From NCBI GenBank assembly GCA_041574955.1, contig JBFGNS010000031.1, positions 1 through 31,653 on the forward strand: 31,653 nucleotides of DNA, read 5' to 3'. The notes under the pieces were generated by a model. That model was not told the origin of the DNA. It saw only the letters and a list, made by a program, of their open reading frames with translations, and searched no databases. The stretch is from CALZJC01 sp041574955 (GTDB lineage Bacteria; Acidobacteriota; Thermoanaerobaculia; Multivoradales; JAHEKO01). Shown in pieces: positions 1 through 7,305 of this stretch; positions within the stretch are counted from its first letter, which is position 1; each line of letters starts with the position of its first letter. The translations under genes and the position numbers were made by a program.

Positions 1-29
1 GACATCACCCTCGCCTCTGGAGCGCAGCC
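1..29. repeat. Dispersed repeat, copy A
   Basis: The first 29 bases of the window are repeated exactly at 2327-2355 in the same orientation. Both copies are non-coding and near the 3' end of minus-strand genes. In copy B the repeat is joined to a second repeated segment (2293-2318). It looks like part of a short dispersed intergenic repeat family. The repeat may extend leftward beyond the window. Confidence 0.6.
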
Positions 30-53
30 TGGCCCCACCCGGCCTCGGCACCC

Positions 54-80
54 GCTGCCGGAGCGTCATACGCCGGCAGC
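54..80 (-). terminator. Hairpin downstream of trmB
   Basis: GCTGCCGG (54-61) and CCGGCAGC (73-80) form a perfect 8-bp stem with an 11-base loop, 11 bases past the trmB stop codon. There is no T-run on either side, so this may be a processing or mRNA-stabilising hairpin rather than an intrinsic terminator. Confidence 0.3.
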
Positions 81-90
81 CCCAGACGAG

Positions 91-783
91 TCAGCCGGTT
101 TCTTCGCAGTCGGGGTCGGGCGGGGGTTGGGGGGCGGCGACGATGGCGGGGCGGCCGGCGGGGTGGAGGTCGAGCGGGGCGCGGCTGGTGGCCTCGAGGC
201 GGAGTATGGGGCGGCCGACGCGCTCGTACTTGGCCTCGTAGTTGGTGCGCGGGCCCTCGGGCCAGCGGTCGAGGTGGACCAGCTCGACGCCCGGGTAGGA
301 GGCGAGGAGCTCGGCGACCTGCTCGCCGTAGTCGAGCGCGTCGGTGGCGAACGACAGCCGCCCGCCGGGGCTCAGCAGGCCGAGCACCAGGTCGACCGTG
401 TCGGCGTCGAACAGCCGGCGCTTCTGGTGGCGGCTCTTGGGCCAGGGGTCCGGGAAGTAGACGTGGACGGCGGCGGCGAAGGCCGCCGGCAGGGCGGTGG
501 TGAGCAGGTAGAGCGCCTCGCCGCGCAGCAGCACCACGTTCGACAGCCGGCGGTGCATCATGCGCCGGCGCACCAGGCGGTAGTACCGCGAGGCGACTTC
601 GACCCCGAGGTACCGGCAGGCCGGGCGGGCGGTGGCGTGCTGCAACAGGTAGCGGCCCTTGCCGAAGCCGAGCTCCACCTCCCACGGGCCGTCGCCCTCC
701 ACCATCTCGCCGAGCGCGAGCGGCGCCGTCAGCGCGCGCAGCTCGACCTCGTGGCGGGACCAGGCGGCCAGCTGGGGCGGCAT
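91..783 (-). CDS. trmB: tRNA (guanine-N7-)-methyltransferase TrmB
   Basis: SAM-dependent methyltransferase that makes m7G at position 46 of the tRNA variable loop; cytoplasmic. The 230-residue product shows the family landmarks in order: the SAM-binding ExGxGKG motif at residues 37-43, the PDPWPK signature at 111-116 followed by a KRR basic patch, and RTNYE at 179-183. The frame is open upstream, but that part overlaps manC antisense-free coding in another frame, so I chose the ATG at 783, which gives a normal family N-terminus. It starts 5 bases after the manC stop, so the two genes are probably co-transcribed. The last 30 or so residues are a Pro/Arg-rich extension of no recognised function. 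Confidence 0.93.
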   Translation of the reverse strand: MPPQLAAWSRHEVELRALTAPLALGEMVEGDGPWEVELGFGKGRYLLQHATARPACRYLGVEVASRYYRLVRRRMMHRRLSNVVLLRGEALYLLTTALPAAFAAAVHVYFPDPWPKSRHQKRRLFDADTVDLVLGLLSPGGRLSFATDALDYGEQVAELLASYPGVELVHLDRWPEGPRTNYEAKYERVGRPILRLEATSRAPLDLHPAGRPAIVAAPQPPPDPDCEETG

Positions 784-788
784 CGGGG

Positions 789-1832
789 CTAGAGCAGATC
801 GTCGCGGCCGCGCTCGGCCGCCAGGTCGCGCAGCCGTTTGACCTCCTGGGCGCGCTTGCGCGGCACCACCAGCACGGCGTCGGCGGTGCGCACGACCACC
901 AGGTCGTCGACGCCGAGCACCGCGATCGTGCCCTGGTCGGCATACAGCAGGTTGCCGGACGCGTCGAGCGACAGCACCGAGCCGGTGGCCGCCTCGCCGC
1001 CCCGCGACTCGAGCAGCTCGGCCAGCGCCGCCCACGAGCCCAGGTCGCTCCAGTCGCAGTCGAGCGGCAGCGTCACCAGCTCGTCGAGCTTCTCCATCAC
1101 CGCGTAGTCGATCGAGATGGCCGGCAGGCGGCGGTACAGCTCGGCCAGTCTGCCGGGTTGGCGCGCGATCTCGTCGAGGCCGGCGGCGATCGCCGGCGCG
1201 CAGCGCGCCAGCCGGTCCAGAAAGGTGGTGCCCCGGAACAGGAAGATGCCAGCGTTCCACAGGTAGCGGCCGCTGTCGGTGAAGCGTCGGGCGGTCTCGG
1301 CGTCGGGCTTCTCGGTGAAGCGCACCACCCGGCGCAGGCCGGTCGCCTCATCGAGAGTCTCGCCCAGCTCGAGGTGGCCGTAGCCGGTCTCGACGCGGTG
1401 CGGCTTGACGCCCAGGGTCATGATGCGATCGTCGCGCTCGACCCGCTCGACCGCCCGCTCCACCACCCGCTGGAACGCCGCCACGTCGCCGACCCGGTGG
1501 TCGGCCGGGAAGACGCCGACCGCCTCGCCGCGAACCGCCTCCGGCATCCGGCTGACCGACCAGCCGATCGCCGCCGCCGTGTTGCGTCCCTCGGGCTCGG
1601 CCAGCACCTGCCCCGCCGGCACCGCCGGCAGCTGGCGCCGCACCTCGTCCACCAGCTCCTCGGTGGTACACACCCACAACGCCCGGGCGCCGGCCACCGG
1701 CTCGAGCCGCGCCGCGGTGGCCTGGAGCAGGGTGTCCCCGCCGTCGAGAGCCAGCAGCTGCTTGGGCCTCTGCCGGCGGCTGAGCGGCCAGAAACGTGTG
1801 CCGCTGCCGCCGGCGAGAATCAGGGCCTGCAT
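789..1832 (-). CDS. manC: Mannose-1-phosphate guanylyltransferase
   Basis: Converts mannose-1-phosphate and GTP to GDP-mannose and diphosphate, feeding exopolysaccharide, lipopolysaccharide or glycan mannosylation. The 347-residue protein has the nucleotidyltransferase signature LAGGSGTRFWPLSR at 6-19 with the following RPKQ at 22-25. It also has EPEGRNTAAAI (79-89), FPADH (108-112), the sugar-binding ETGYGH (148-153), FTEKPD (172-177) and YLWNAGIF (190-197). It lacks the C-terminal cupin phosphomannose-isomerase domain of bifunctional AlgA/ManC proteins, so it is the monofunctional form. No other sugar-nucleotide gene is nearby. The only linked gene is trmB, 5 bases downstream. Confidence 0.93.
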   Translation of the reverse strand: MQALILAGGSGTRFWPLSRRQRPKQLLALDGGDTLLQATAARLEPVAGARALWVCTTEELVDEVRRQLPAVPAGQVLAEPEGRNTAAAIGWSVSRMPEAVRGEAVGVFPADHRVGDVAAFQRVVERAVERVERDDRIMTLGVKPHRVETGYGHLELGETLDEATGLRRVVRFTEKPDAETARRFTDSGRYLWNAGIFLFRGTTFLDRLARCAPAIAAGLDEIARQPGRLAELYRRLPAISIDYAVMEKLDELVTLPLDCDWSDLGSWAALAELLESRGGEAATGSVLSLDASGNLLYADQGTIAVLGVDDLVVVRTADAVLVVPRKRAQEVKRLRDLAAERGRDDLL

Positions 1833-1919
1833 CGGATCGAACCACCGCTCATCGGACCGCCGCAGGCTATCACCGGCTTGGGGCTCGAGAGCTTGGGGGC
1901 CTGGGGCAGCTCGATGGAA

Positions 1920-1945
1920 GGGAGCGGCGAGCCGGCGGGGGCCCG
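1920..1945. repeat. Dispersed GC-rich repeat, copy 1
   Basis: This 26-base segment recurs at 2293-2318 with one mismatch (G/C at the seventh base). The core reads CGAGCCGGCGGGGGCCCG. It is non-coding and lies between manC and the zinc-ribbon gene. Confidence 0.55.
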
Positions 1946-1948
1946 CTC

Positions 1949-1977
1949 TTGACCTCGCCGGCGCGGAGACCTACCCT
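1949..1977 (+). promoter_or_regulatory. Candidate sigma-70 promoter for the zinc-ribbon gene
   Basis: TTGACC (1949-1954), a 17-base spacer, and TACCCT (1972-1977) match a housekeeping promoter with ideal spacing. Predicted transcription starts near 1984, giving a leader of about 75 bases before the ATG at 2058. This supports the short downstream frame being expressed. It is a motif match only. Confidence 0.45.
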
Positions 1978-2057
1978 GGCCGCCGGTGCCCCGAACGCCG
2001 CCTCCCCTCCCTTCCCCTCCCCGGTCCCGCCGGCCCAAGCCGGCGCCCGAGCACCCC

Positions 2058-2165
2058 ATGCTCGTCTGCCCCAACTGCAGCGCCCACCTGGCCGAGCGCA
2101 AGTGCAAGCTCTACTGCCCCAACCCGCACTGCGGCTACTACCTGTCCTGCTCGGACTTCTACTAG
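2058..2165 (+). CDS. 35-residue zinc-ribbon microprotein
   Basis: A 35-codon frame rich in cysteine, beginning MLVCPNC and ending LSCSDFY. Six cysteines (C4, C7, C16, C20, C25, C31) include a CPNC knuckle and a CPNPHC motif, the pattern of a small zinc ribbon or rubredoxin-like zinc-binding peptide. I recall very similar tiny proteins being conserved in high-GC soil bacteria, but I cannot name a family. A candidate promoter lies at 1949-1977; there is no clear Shine-Dalgarno sequence. The composition (Cys, Tyr, Asn, Lys) is unlike the Arg/Pro/Ala translations of random GC-rich frames, which argues for real coding. The function is unknown; zinc or nucleic-acid binding is an inference. Confidence 0.65.
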   Translation: MLVCPNCSAHLAERKCKLYCPNPHCGYYLSCSDFY

Positions 2166-2198
2166 CGCCACGCCAAGCGACCGGGCCTCAACCGCGAC

Positions 2199-2227
2199 GC
2201 ACCGGCCACTCCTCCCACCGCCGGTGC
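2199..2227 (+). terminator. Hairpin downstream of the zinc-ribbon gene
   Basis: GCACCGGC (2199-2206) pairs perfectly with GCCGGTGC (2220-2227) around a 13-base loop, 33 bases after the microprotein stop codon. No T-run follows. It could be a weak or Rho-assisted terminator, or part of the adjacent repeat element. Confidence 0.3.
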
Positions 2228-2230
2228 TGA

Positions 2231-2255
2231 GATCCCTCGCGACGCTCGGGATGAC
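2231..2255. repeat. REP-like intergenic element
   Basis: This 25-base segment, beginning GATCCCTCGC and ending CTCGGGATGAC, is an imperfect inverted repeat around GAC. It resembles an 'ATCC..CGC..CGCTC.GGATGAC' motif that I recall from many intergenic repeats in environmental high-GC genomes. Only one copy is in the window. The call rests on recognition of the motif. Confidence 0.4.
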
Positions 2256-2292
2256 AACCAGGGCGAGACCGGATCACGCAGCCAGGACGGAG

Positions 2293-2318
2293 GGAGCGCC
2301 GAGCCGGCGGGGGCCCGG
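2293..2318. repeat. Dispersed GC-rich repeat, copy 2
   Basis: Second copy of the segment at 1920-1945, with 25 of 26 bases identical and in the same orientation. It lies 8 bases before the 29-base repeat at 2327-2355, so the two together look like one composite repeat unit. Confidence 0.55.
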
Positions 2319-2326
2319 GCGGAGCG

Positions 2327-2355
2327 ACATCACCCTCGCCTCTGGAGCGCAGCCC
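2327..2355. repeat. Dispersed repeat, copy B
   Basis: Exact 29-base copy of window positions 1-29. The 322-base stretch 2166-2487 holds this repeat, the element at 2231-2255, the copy at 2293-2318 and two hairpins. I see no other gene in it. Confidence 0.6.
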
Positions 2356-2426
2356 GGGCCACCGACGGCCAAGCGAACGGGCCCTGCCCCACACCCTCCG
2401 GCCCCGCCTCCTCACCTCCAACCCAG

Positions 2427-2460
2427 AAAAGCCGACGGCGGCCCGGTGGAGCCGCCGTCG
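2427..2460 (-). terminator. Rho-independent terminator of the subtilase gene
   Basis: Read on the minus strand, CGACGGCGGC and GCCGCCGTCG (2451-2460 and 2433-2442) form a perfect 10-bp stem with an 8-base loop. GCTTTTCT (T-run at 2427-2430) follows. The hairpin lies 27 bases past the protease stop codon. It is the best intrinsic terminator in the window. Confidence 0.75.
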
Positions 2461-2487
2461 CTTAGACAACCTGGCCGCCGGGCGGTC

Positions 2488-3975
2488 TCAGTCGACGTCC
2501 GGCAGGCCACGCTCGAGATTGAAGCTGCCCTCGACGTCCAGCCGGCCGGCGCCCCAGTTGGTGGTGGTCGGATCGAGAACGTCCGCCGACTCCTCGAGAG
2601 CGCCTTCCGCTTTGCGCGGCTTGACCGGCTTGAGCACGCCGCTGGGCAGGATCGAGTGCATCAGCGCCGCGCTACCGGACACCAGCGCCGCGCTGAACGA
2701 AGTGCCCCAGGCGCCGGCGTACAGGCCGCCGGGGAACAGCGTGATCAGGGCCTCTCCGGGGGCCGACAGGAACACCGTGTCGTTGCCCCAGTTCGAGAAG
2801 CTGCTGGGCTGATCCTGCGAGTCGATGGAGGCCACCCCGATCACCTCGCCGTAGGCCGCCGGGTAGGTCAGCTCCTGGCTGCCGGCGTTGCCCGACGAGG
2901 TGACGCACACCACGCCCTTGCGGCGGGCGTACTTGATGGCGCGCGCCAGTGCCTCCGAGTGGCTGCCGACGCTGAAGCTCATGTTGATCACGTCGGCGCC
3001 GTTGTCGGCCGCGAAGTAGATCGCCTCGACGATGTCGGCGACGCTGGCGCGGCCCTCGCCGTCGAACACCCGGATCGGCATGATCTGGGCGCCGGGCGCT
3101 ACCAGCCGCACCAGACCCGAGACCATGGTGCCGTGGCCGAACGCCGCCGGCAGGTCGTGCGCGTCGACGATCGTCGAGTACGACTGGTCCACCACGATGT
3201 CGCCGCCCGGCGTCTCGTCGACCACAACCGCGCCGCCGTCGACGATGGTGGAGTACGACTGGTCGGCGCTGGTCTCGAGATCGGTGCGGATGGCGGCTCC
3301 GGTCACCGGGTCGAGCGCGTCCCAGTCCGAGGCCAGGCCGGGCGTGTCCAGCAGGAAGTCGTAACCGGAGACCAGGGCGCCCTGCAGCAGCTGGTGGTCC
3401 GGGTCGACGCCGGTGTCGATCACCGCCACGACCCCCGTGCCGAAGCTCTCGGCGACCGCCGGGGCCCGCACCTGGTCGAGCTGGATCTGACCGACAGTCG
3501 CCTGGGCCAGGTAGCCGTTCCAGGCCGGCGCGGCGAAGTAGGCCGCCTCGGCCCCGGAGTAGGTGCCGGTGGCGCTGAGCGAGCCGAGCCCTTCGAGGGT
3601 CGACGGATCGAGGGCCGAATCCGACGCGGCGTACGACAGGGATTCGAGCGTCACCTGCTCGACGCTGAAGACGTCGGGGTCGCCCGCCAGGTTGGCGAGC
3701 GTCGTCTCGGGCAGCAGGCTCGGCGGCCCGTACACCAGGATGACGTCCAGGTCGCTGGCCGCCAGATCGCGCACCTTGACCAGCCCGTGGGCCACCCCGA
3801 GGGCGTTCTGCAAGCCGCGGGGCGCCCGCAGGATGAAGCAGTTGTCGCTCAGAACACCCGTGCCGTCGTAGTCGCACGGGCCCTGGGCCGAGCCCGCGGA
3901 CGGCAGCGCCAGGGCCACCAGGGCCAGCAGGAAACAGGTGAGGAAGCGAAACGGATTGAAGCGTGCATTGCTCAT
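2488..3975 (-). CDS. Secreted subtilisin-like serine protease (S8)
   Basis: Peptidase S8 endopeptidase, 495 residues from the chosen ATG. Residues 1-30 are a Sec signal peptide (basic start, leucine-rich core, then SAGSA before the likely cut). Residues 31 to about 170 look like an inhibitor-type prodomain. The catalytic domain shows Asp187 (VIDTGVD), His281 (FGHGT), the oxyanion Asn363 (SSGNAGS) and nucleophile Ser426 (GTSFSAALVSG), so it should be active. The segment between Asp and His holds a repeated DQSYSTIVD (residues 238-246 and 263-271). I chose 3975 because a GAGG lies 9 bases upstream; an in-frame ATG at 3990 is an alternative. It follows the CHAT gene on the same strand after 136 bases containing a hairpin, and has its own terminator. 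Confidence 0.9.
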   Translation of the reverse strand: MSNARFNPFRFLTCFLLALVALALPSAGSAQGPCDYDGTGVLSDNCFILRAPRGLQNALGVAHGLVKVRDLAASDLDVILVYGPPSLLPETTLANLAGDPDVFSVEQVTLESLSYAASDSALDPSTLEGLGSLSATGTYSGAEAAYFAAPAWNGYLAQATVGQIQLDQVRAPAVAESFGTGVVAVIDTGVDPDHQLLQGALVSGYDFLLDTPGLASDWDALDPVTGAAIRTDLETSADQSYSTIVDGGAVVVDETPGGDIVVDQSYSTIVDAHDLPAAFGHGTMVSGLVRLVAPGAQIMPIRVFDGEGRASVADIVEAIYFAADNGADVINMSFSVGSHSEALARAIKYARRKGVVCVTSSGNAGSQELTYPAAYGEVIGVASIDSQDQPSSFSNWGNDTVFLSAPGEALITLFPGGLYAGAWGTSFSAALVSGSAALMHSILPSGVLKPVKPRKAEGALEESADVLDPTTTNWGAGRLDVEGSFNLERGLPDVD

Positions 3976-4056
3976 CTTGGAGTACCTCATAGAAGTGATG
4001 CCGCAAATTCGGTCGTTACACCTAAATAGTGTGTCTCGCACCCCAGATTGATATAC
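3976..4056 (-). promoter_or_regulatory. AT-rich upstream region of the subtilase gene
   Basis: About 80 bases here are clearly AT-richer than the rest of the window, containing TATATCAAT, TATTTAGG and GAATTT on the minus strand. A TATTTA (4023-4028) could be a -10 box, but no good -35 box lies at 16-18 bases. It is a likely promoter region whose exact elements I cannot define. Confidence 0.3.
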
Positions 4057-4058
4057 AG

Positions 4059-4076
4059 CGGCCGGCCCCCCGGCCG
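4059..4076 (-). terminator. Hairpin between the CHAT and subtilase genes
   Basis: CGGCCGG (4059-4065) and CCGGCCG (4070-4076) form a perfect 7-bp GC stem with a 4-base loop. On the minus strand it is followed by CTGTATATCAATCT, which is moderately U-rich. A second palindrome, CCGGGCG/CGCCCGG, lies at 4091-4105, just past the CHAT stop codon. Together they may end or attenuate the CHAT transcript before the protease gene. Confidence 0.4.
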
Positions 4077-4111
4077 ACCTCGGCCGGCTGCCGGGCGGCG
4101 CCCGGGCGGGA

Positions 4112-6961
4112 TCAGGTCGACGCCTGGGGACGACCGACGAGGACGAACGGCGCCCAGAAGTAGGGGTGCGGGTAGGACTCTCGCAGCTCGCACTGGGCGC
4201 TCTGCAGCGCGTGCGCTGGCTGACTGCCGCCGAGCAGGTTGCGGTAGAAGAGCTTCATGAACCGCGCCGTGCTCTCGTCGTTGACGTCCCACAGCGTGGC
4301 CATGACGGCGCGCGCGCCGGCGTAGAGCAGGCCGCGGGTCAGCCCCACCAGCTCGTCCGCGCCCCGCACCGTGCCCAGCCCGGTGCCGCAGCCCGACAGC
4401 ACGGCCAGCTCGGCCTTGAGGCGAATACCGTACAGGTCGAGCAGGCTGAGATGGGTCGAGCCCAGCCGGATGGCCGAGAACATCGGATTGTCCTTGCGGT
4501 AGAGACCGTGGGTCGCCAGGTGGATGATCCGGCAGTCGCTGCCCCAGCGCCGGATCGCCTCGGGCGTCGCGTCGTCGCCGATCAGCAGCTGCGCGTCGGG
4601 CAGCACGCTGGCCACGGTGCGAGCCTCGTCCAGGATCATCGGCGCCCGTTCGTCGGGTACGCCCAGCACCAGCGAGTAGTCACCGGGCTGCGCCTCGCGC
4701 AGGCAGCAGAGACGGTAGACGGTGGCGCTCGGCGCGTAGGAGACCGGATAGCGGTCGATCAGAAACCGCTCGCCGTCGTGCAGGGCGTGAAACGGCAGGT
4801 GGTGCAGGAAACCGTGAGGCACGATCACCAGCTGGCTGGCTTCGAGATCGCGCACGACCGGCGCCAGCAGCAGGTCGTGGAGCTGCCACAGTAGCGACAC
4901 GGTGCCGCTGAGCAGGAACTCGCCGAACTGCCGGACGTACTCGGGTCCGAGGCGGAACTTGCCGAGCTGGAAGCGCAGCTGCTCGTAGAGCTCCCGCGCC
5001 TCGCGGGCTGCCGCCAGCTCGTGCACCTCCAGGCGGTCGCGATAGAGCAGAAAGGCGAACAGCTCGTCCCGGCTGATGTAGTACTCGATCAGAGCGCCGT
5101 CCGGCGGTAGCACCGCGGACACCGCCTCGACGTCGGCCACGGCGGCGCCCTGCAGCGATCCCAGCTCCGCGTCGGCGGCCTGCAACCGGCGCTGGCAGCT
5201 CAGCAGCCGCTCCTCGCAGCGCAGCCGGTCGCGCTGCAGCGCTTCGATCGTGTCGAGCGAGCGCTCGTGGCCCGCCAGCTCCTCGGCAGCCAGCTGCCGG
5301 TTCAACCAGTTGAGCTCGCGGCGCAGCTCCTGCGCCTGGTGGGCCAGTCCCTCCTGCCCCGCGGCCACCGGACGCAGCTCGGCCGCGCCCAGCGCCAGCA
5401 TGTCGGCCAGGCTGCGGGACTTGGCCCGCTCGACCAGCTGCCAGGCCGCGCGCCGGCCTGCCGCGCTGTCGCGGTCGTCCAGGGTGATCGCAACCAGCCC
5501 CTCGTAGACCGCCTGCTTGCCCTCACCGAAGGCGATCTTGAGCTCGTCGGAGCCGAGCTGGGACCGCAGCCGCTCGAGCGCGGCCTCGGCCTGACGGTAG
5601 GCCGACAGGGCGCCTGTCCGGTCTCCGGACCGCTCCATGGCCTGGCCGTGCACCAGATGGGCTTGCAGCTCGAGTATCGGCCGGCCGAGGGCGATTACCC
5701 GATCGAGCGCCGACAGGCACAGCTGCTCGGTCGTTTCGACTGCGCCCTCCTCCAAAGCCAGGCGCGCCAGCAGCAGCTCGCACAGGGCGGTGCGCGAGGG
5801 GATGCCCGCCTCGATGAAGCTGGCGAAAGCCGACTCGGCGAGCGGAGCGGCCTCGTCCGGCCGGCCCGCGGCGTAACGGCCGAAGGCCGCATACAGGTCG
5901 ACCATCGCCGTCCACACCCGGTTGTCCTGCCGCGAGAACATCTGGCGAGCCCGGCCGAGCAGCTCCCTTGACGACTCTTCCTCGCCCAGCCTGCCGCAGG
6001 CGAGACCGCGGTAGGTGAGCGCCTTGGCCATTTCGTACTCCATCCCCAGCTCTCGAAAGCCGTCGTAGGCGCGCCCCGCCAGCTCCACCGCCTCGCCCGC
6101 CAGGTTGAGCTCGAGGTAGATCTCGGCCCGGTCGAGGTCGCACAGCGCGGCGTGGTGGTGGTCGCCGTTGGCCTCGCAGTCGCGTCGCGCCTCGTCGAAC
6201 AGGCGCAGCGCCTGCGCGTACTCGCCGCGCAGAAAGTACAGATAGGCAATGTTGTACTCGACCTCGAGGCCGGTGTGCGTCAGGGCGTGTCGCCGGCAGT
6301 ACTCGCGCGCCTCGACGTAAGCCGCCAGCGCGTTCGGGAAGTCGTTGAGATCCTGGTGGCAGACCGCGATGTTGCGCAGGGTGATGGCCACGTCGGCCGG
6401 CTGGCCGACTTGCCGCAGCTGCTCGTAGGCCGCTCGGTACCGCTCCAGCGCACGCGTGAAGTCGTCGCGCCGGGCGTGGATGTGGCCTACGTTGACCTCC
6501 AGGCGGCCGAGGTGCAGCCGGTCCTCGAGGCGGGTGAACACCGCGCGCGCGTCGCGCGCGAACTCGAGCGCCTCGCGGTGGCGACCGAGATGGCTGACGC
6601 TGCCGATAGCGCTGCTGCGGGTGATCGCGGCTTCGAGGTCGGCGCCCAGCGCATCGAACTGCGCGATCGCCCGCTGATAGAGCTCGAGCGCGCCTTTGTA
6701 GTCGCGGCGGTAGAGCCGCACGTTGGCGGCGGCGCGCAGGCTGCGGGCGCGGCTGGCGTCGTCACCGAGCTCTTCCGACAGCCAGCGCGCGGTGCTCGCA
6801 AGCCGAGCCGCCCGCTCGAGGTCTGCCCGGACGGTGCGTCCCACCTCCTCACACAGCTGCCAGACCAGCTCGCCGCGGCGCAGCTCCGGATGGCTCGCGA
6901 AATACTGTCTGCGCTCGCCGTCGTCTGCCAGCCGCGCCAGCGACTCGATGTCGATGCTCAA
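4112..6961 (-). CDS. TPR-CHAT protein (caspase-like protease)
   Basis: A 949-residue cytoplasmic protein with no signal peptide. Residues about 60-470 are a long array of tetratricopeptide repeats. Residues about 480-620 are helical with a probable coiled coil (many Glu, Arg, Leu, Gln). Residues about 625-946 are a CHAT domain, the caspase/separase-fold peptidase. The catalytic dyad is visible: His818 in HLATHG and Cys858 in LSGCGTG, preceded by VPHGFLHHLPFHAL and followed by GADELVGLTRGLLYAGA and LWDVND. Known CHAT proteases cut a protein partner when their TPR part senses a trigger; the partner here is unknown. The start codon is TTG, with GGGGAGG only 2 bases upstream, so a slightly different start is possible. 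A good promoter lies at 7063-7091. The secreted subtilase follows on the same strand. Confidence 0.9.
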   Translation of the reverse strand: MSIDIESLARLADDGERRQYFASHPELRRGELVWQLCEEVGRTVRADLERAARLASTARWLSEELGDDASRARSLRAAANVRLYRRDYKGALELYQRAIAQFDALGADLEAAITRSSAIGSVSHLGRHREALEFARDARAVFTRLEDRLHLGRLEVNVGHIHARRDDFTRALERYRAAYEQLRQVGQPADVAITLRNIAVCHQDLNDFPNALAAYVEAREYCRRHALTHTGLEVEYNIAYLYFLRGEYAQALRLFDEARRDCEANGDHHHAALCDLDRAEIYLELNLAGEAVELAGRAYDGFRELGMEYEMAKALTYRGLACGRLGEEESSRELLGRARQMFSRQDNRVWTAMVDLYAAFGRYAAGRPDEAAPLAESAFASFIEAGIPSRTALCELLLARLALEEGAVETTEQLCLSALDRVIALGRPILELQAHLVHGQAMERSGDRTGALSAYRQAEAALERLRSQLGSDELKIAFGEGKQAVYEGLVAITLDDRDSAAGRRAAWQLVERAKSRSLADMLALGAAELRPVAAGQEGLAHQAQELRRELNWLNRQLAAEELAGHERSLDTIEALQRDRLRCEERLLSCQRRLQAADAELGSLQGAAVADVEAVSAVLPPDGALIEYYISRDELFAFLLYRDRLEVHELAAAREARELYEQLRFQLGKFRLGPEYVRQFGEFLLSGTVSLLWQLHDLLLAPVVRDLEASQLVIVPHGFLHHLPFHALHDGERFLIDRYPVSYAPSATVYRLCCLREAQPGDYSLVLGVPDERAPMILDEARTVASVLPDAQLLIGDDATPEAIRRWGSDCRIIHLATHGLYRKDNPMFSAIRLGSTHLSLLDLYGIRLKAELAVLSGCGTGLGTVRGADELVGLTRGLLYAGARAVMATLWDVNDESTARFMKLFYRNLLGGSQPAHALQSAQCELRESYPHPYFWAPFVLVGRPQAST

Positions 6962-7062
6962 AGCCTCCCCGTCGTCTCCACGCTCCCCCCGCTGGCAGGC
7001 GGCCCGGGCGGCGGAAGTCCGGTGCTCGGCGGAGCACGCGCTCCTGCCGCCGGGTCGGCAGC

Positions 7063-7091
7063 ATTAGAACGCACACCGCGGGTGCGCTCAA
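7063..7091 (-). promoter_or_regulatory. Candidate sigma-70 promoter of the CHAT gene
   Basis: On the minus strand, TTGAGC (7091-7086), a 17-base spacer and TCTAAT (7068-7063) fit a housekeeping promoter. Transcription would start near 7056, giving a leader of about 95 bases. The spacer carries a GC-rich, partly palindromic stretch (GCACCCGCGGTGTGC) that could bind a regulator. It is a motif match only. Confidence 0.45.
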
Positions 7092-7101
7092 GCGACGCCG
7101 A

Positions 7102-7305
7102 TCAGTCGAGACGGCGGGTGTCCACCCACTGCTCGCAGACCCTGCGGACCGCGTTGGCGCTCCGCGCGCTCAGAGCCGCTCGCGAGAAGGCGTCGATCTC
7201 GCTCTTGCCGACCCCTGCCCGGCGCAGCTCGTAGCGCACCATCGCCACCAGCACCAGGGGGTTCGGCGTCCGCTCGGTCAGGCGGATCTTCGGATAGCGG
7301 GTCAT
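7102..7305 (-). CDS. Small conserved-type protein, 67 residues
   Basis: A 67-residue protein starting MTRYPKIRL, with VRYELRRAGV, then EIDAFSRAAL, and ending near CEQWVDTRRLD. The arrangement (a short beta start, an 'RxxLRRAGV' helix, an 'E(I/V)DxF' helix and a final 'WV' segment) resembles a family of small proteins of unknown function found in phages and actinomycetes. I recall that family only loosely. No strong ribosome site is seen before the ATG. It is divergent from the V4R-like gene by about 170 bases and sits upstream of the CHAT gene on the same strand. The CHAT promoter lies just past its stop codon, so the two are probably transcribed separately. The role is unknown. Confidence 0.6.
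   Translation of the reverse strand: MTRYPKIRLTERTPNPLVLVAMVRYELRRAGVGKSEIDAFSRAALSARSANAVRRVCEQWVDTRRLD

Noticed and set aside
1405..4029. Very long plus-strand open frame opposite manC and the subtilase gene
   Set aside because: Its translation is Arg/Pro/Ser/Ala-rich with no recognisable domain, and it runs antisense to two genes with complete catalytic motifs. It is a product of high GC content.
4112..6961. Type III-E CRISPR (TPR-CHAT) association
   Set aside because: There is a TPR-CHAT protein but no CRISPR array, no Cas7-11-like gene and no other cas gene in the window.
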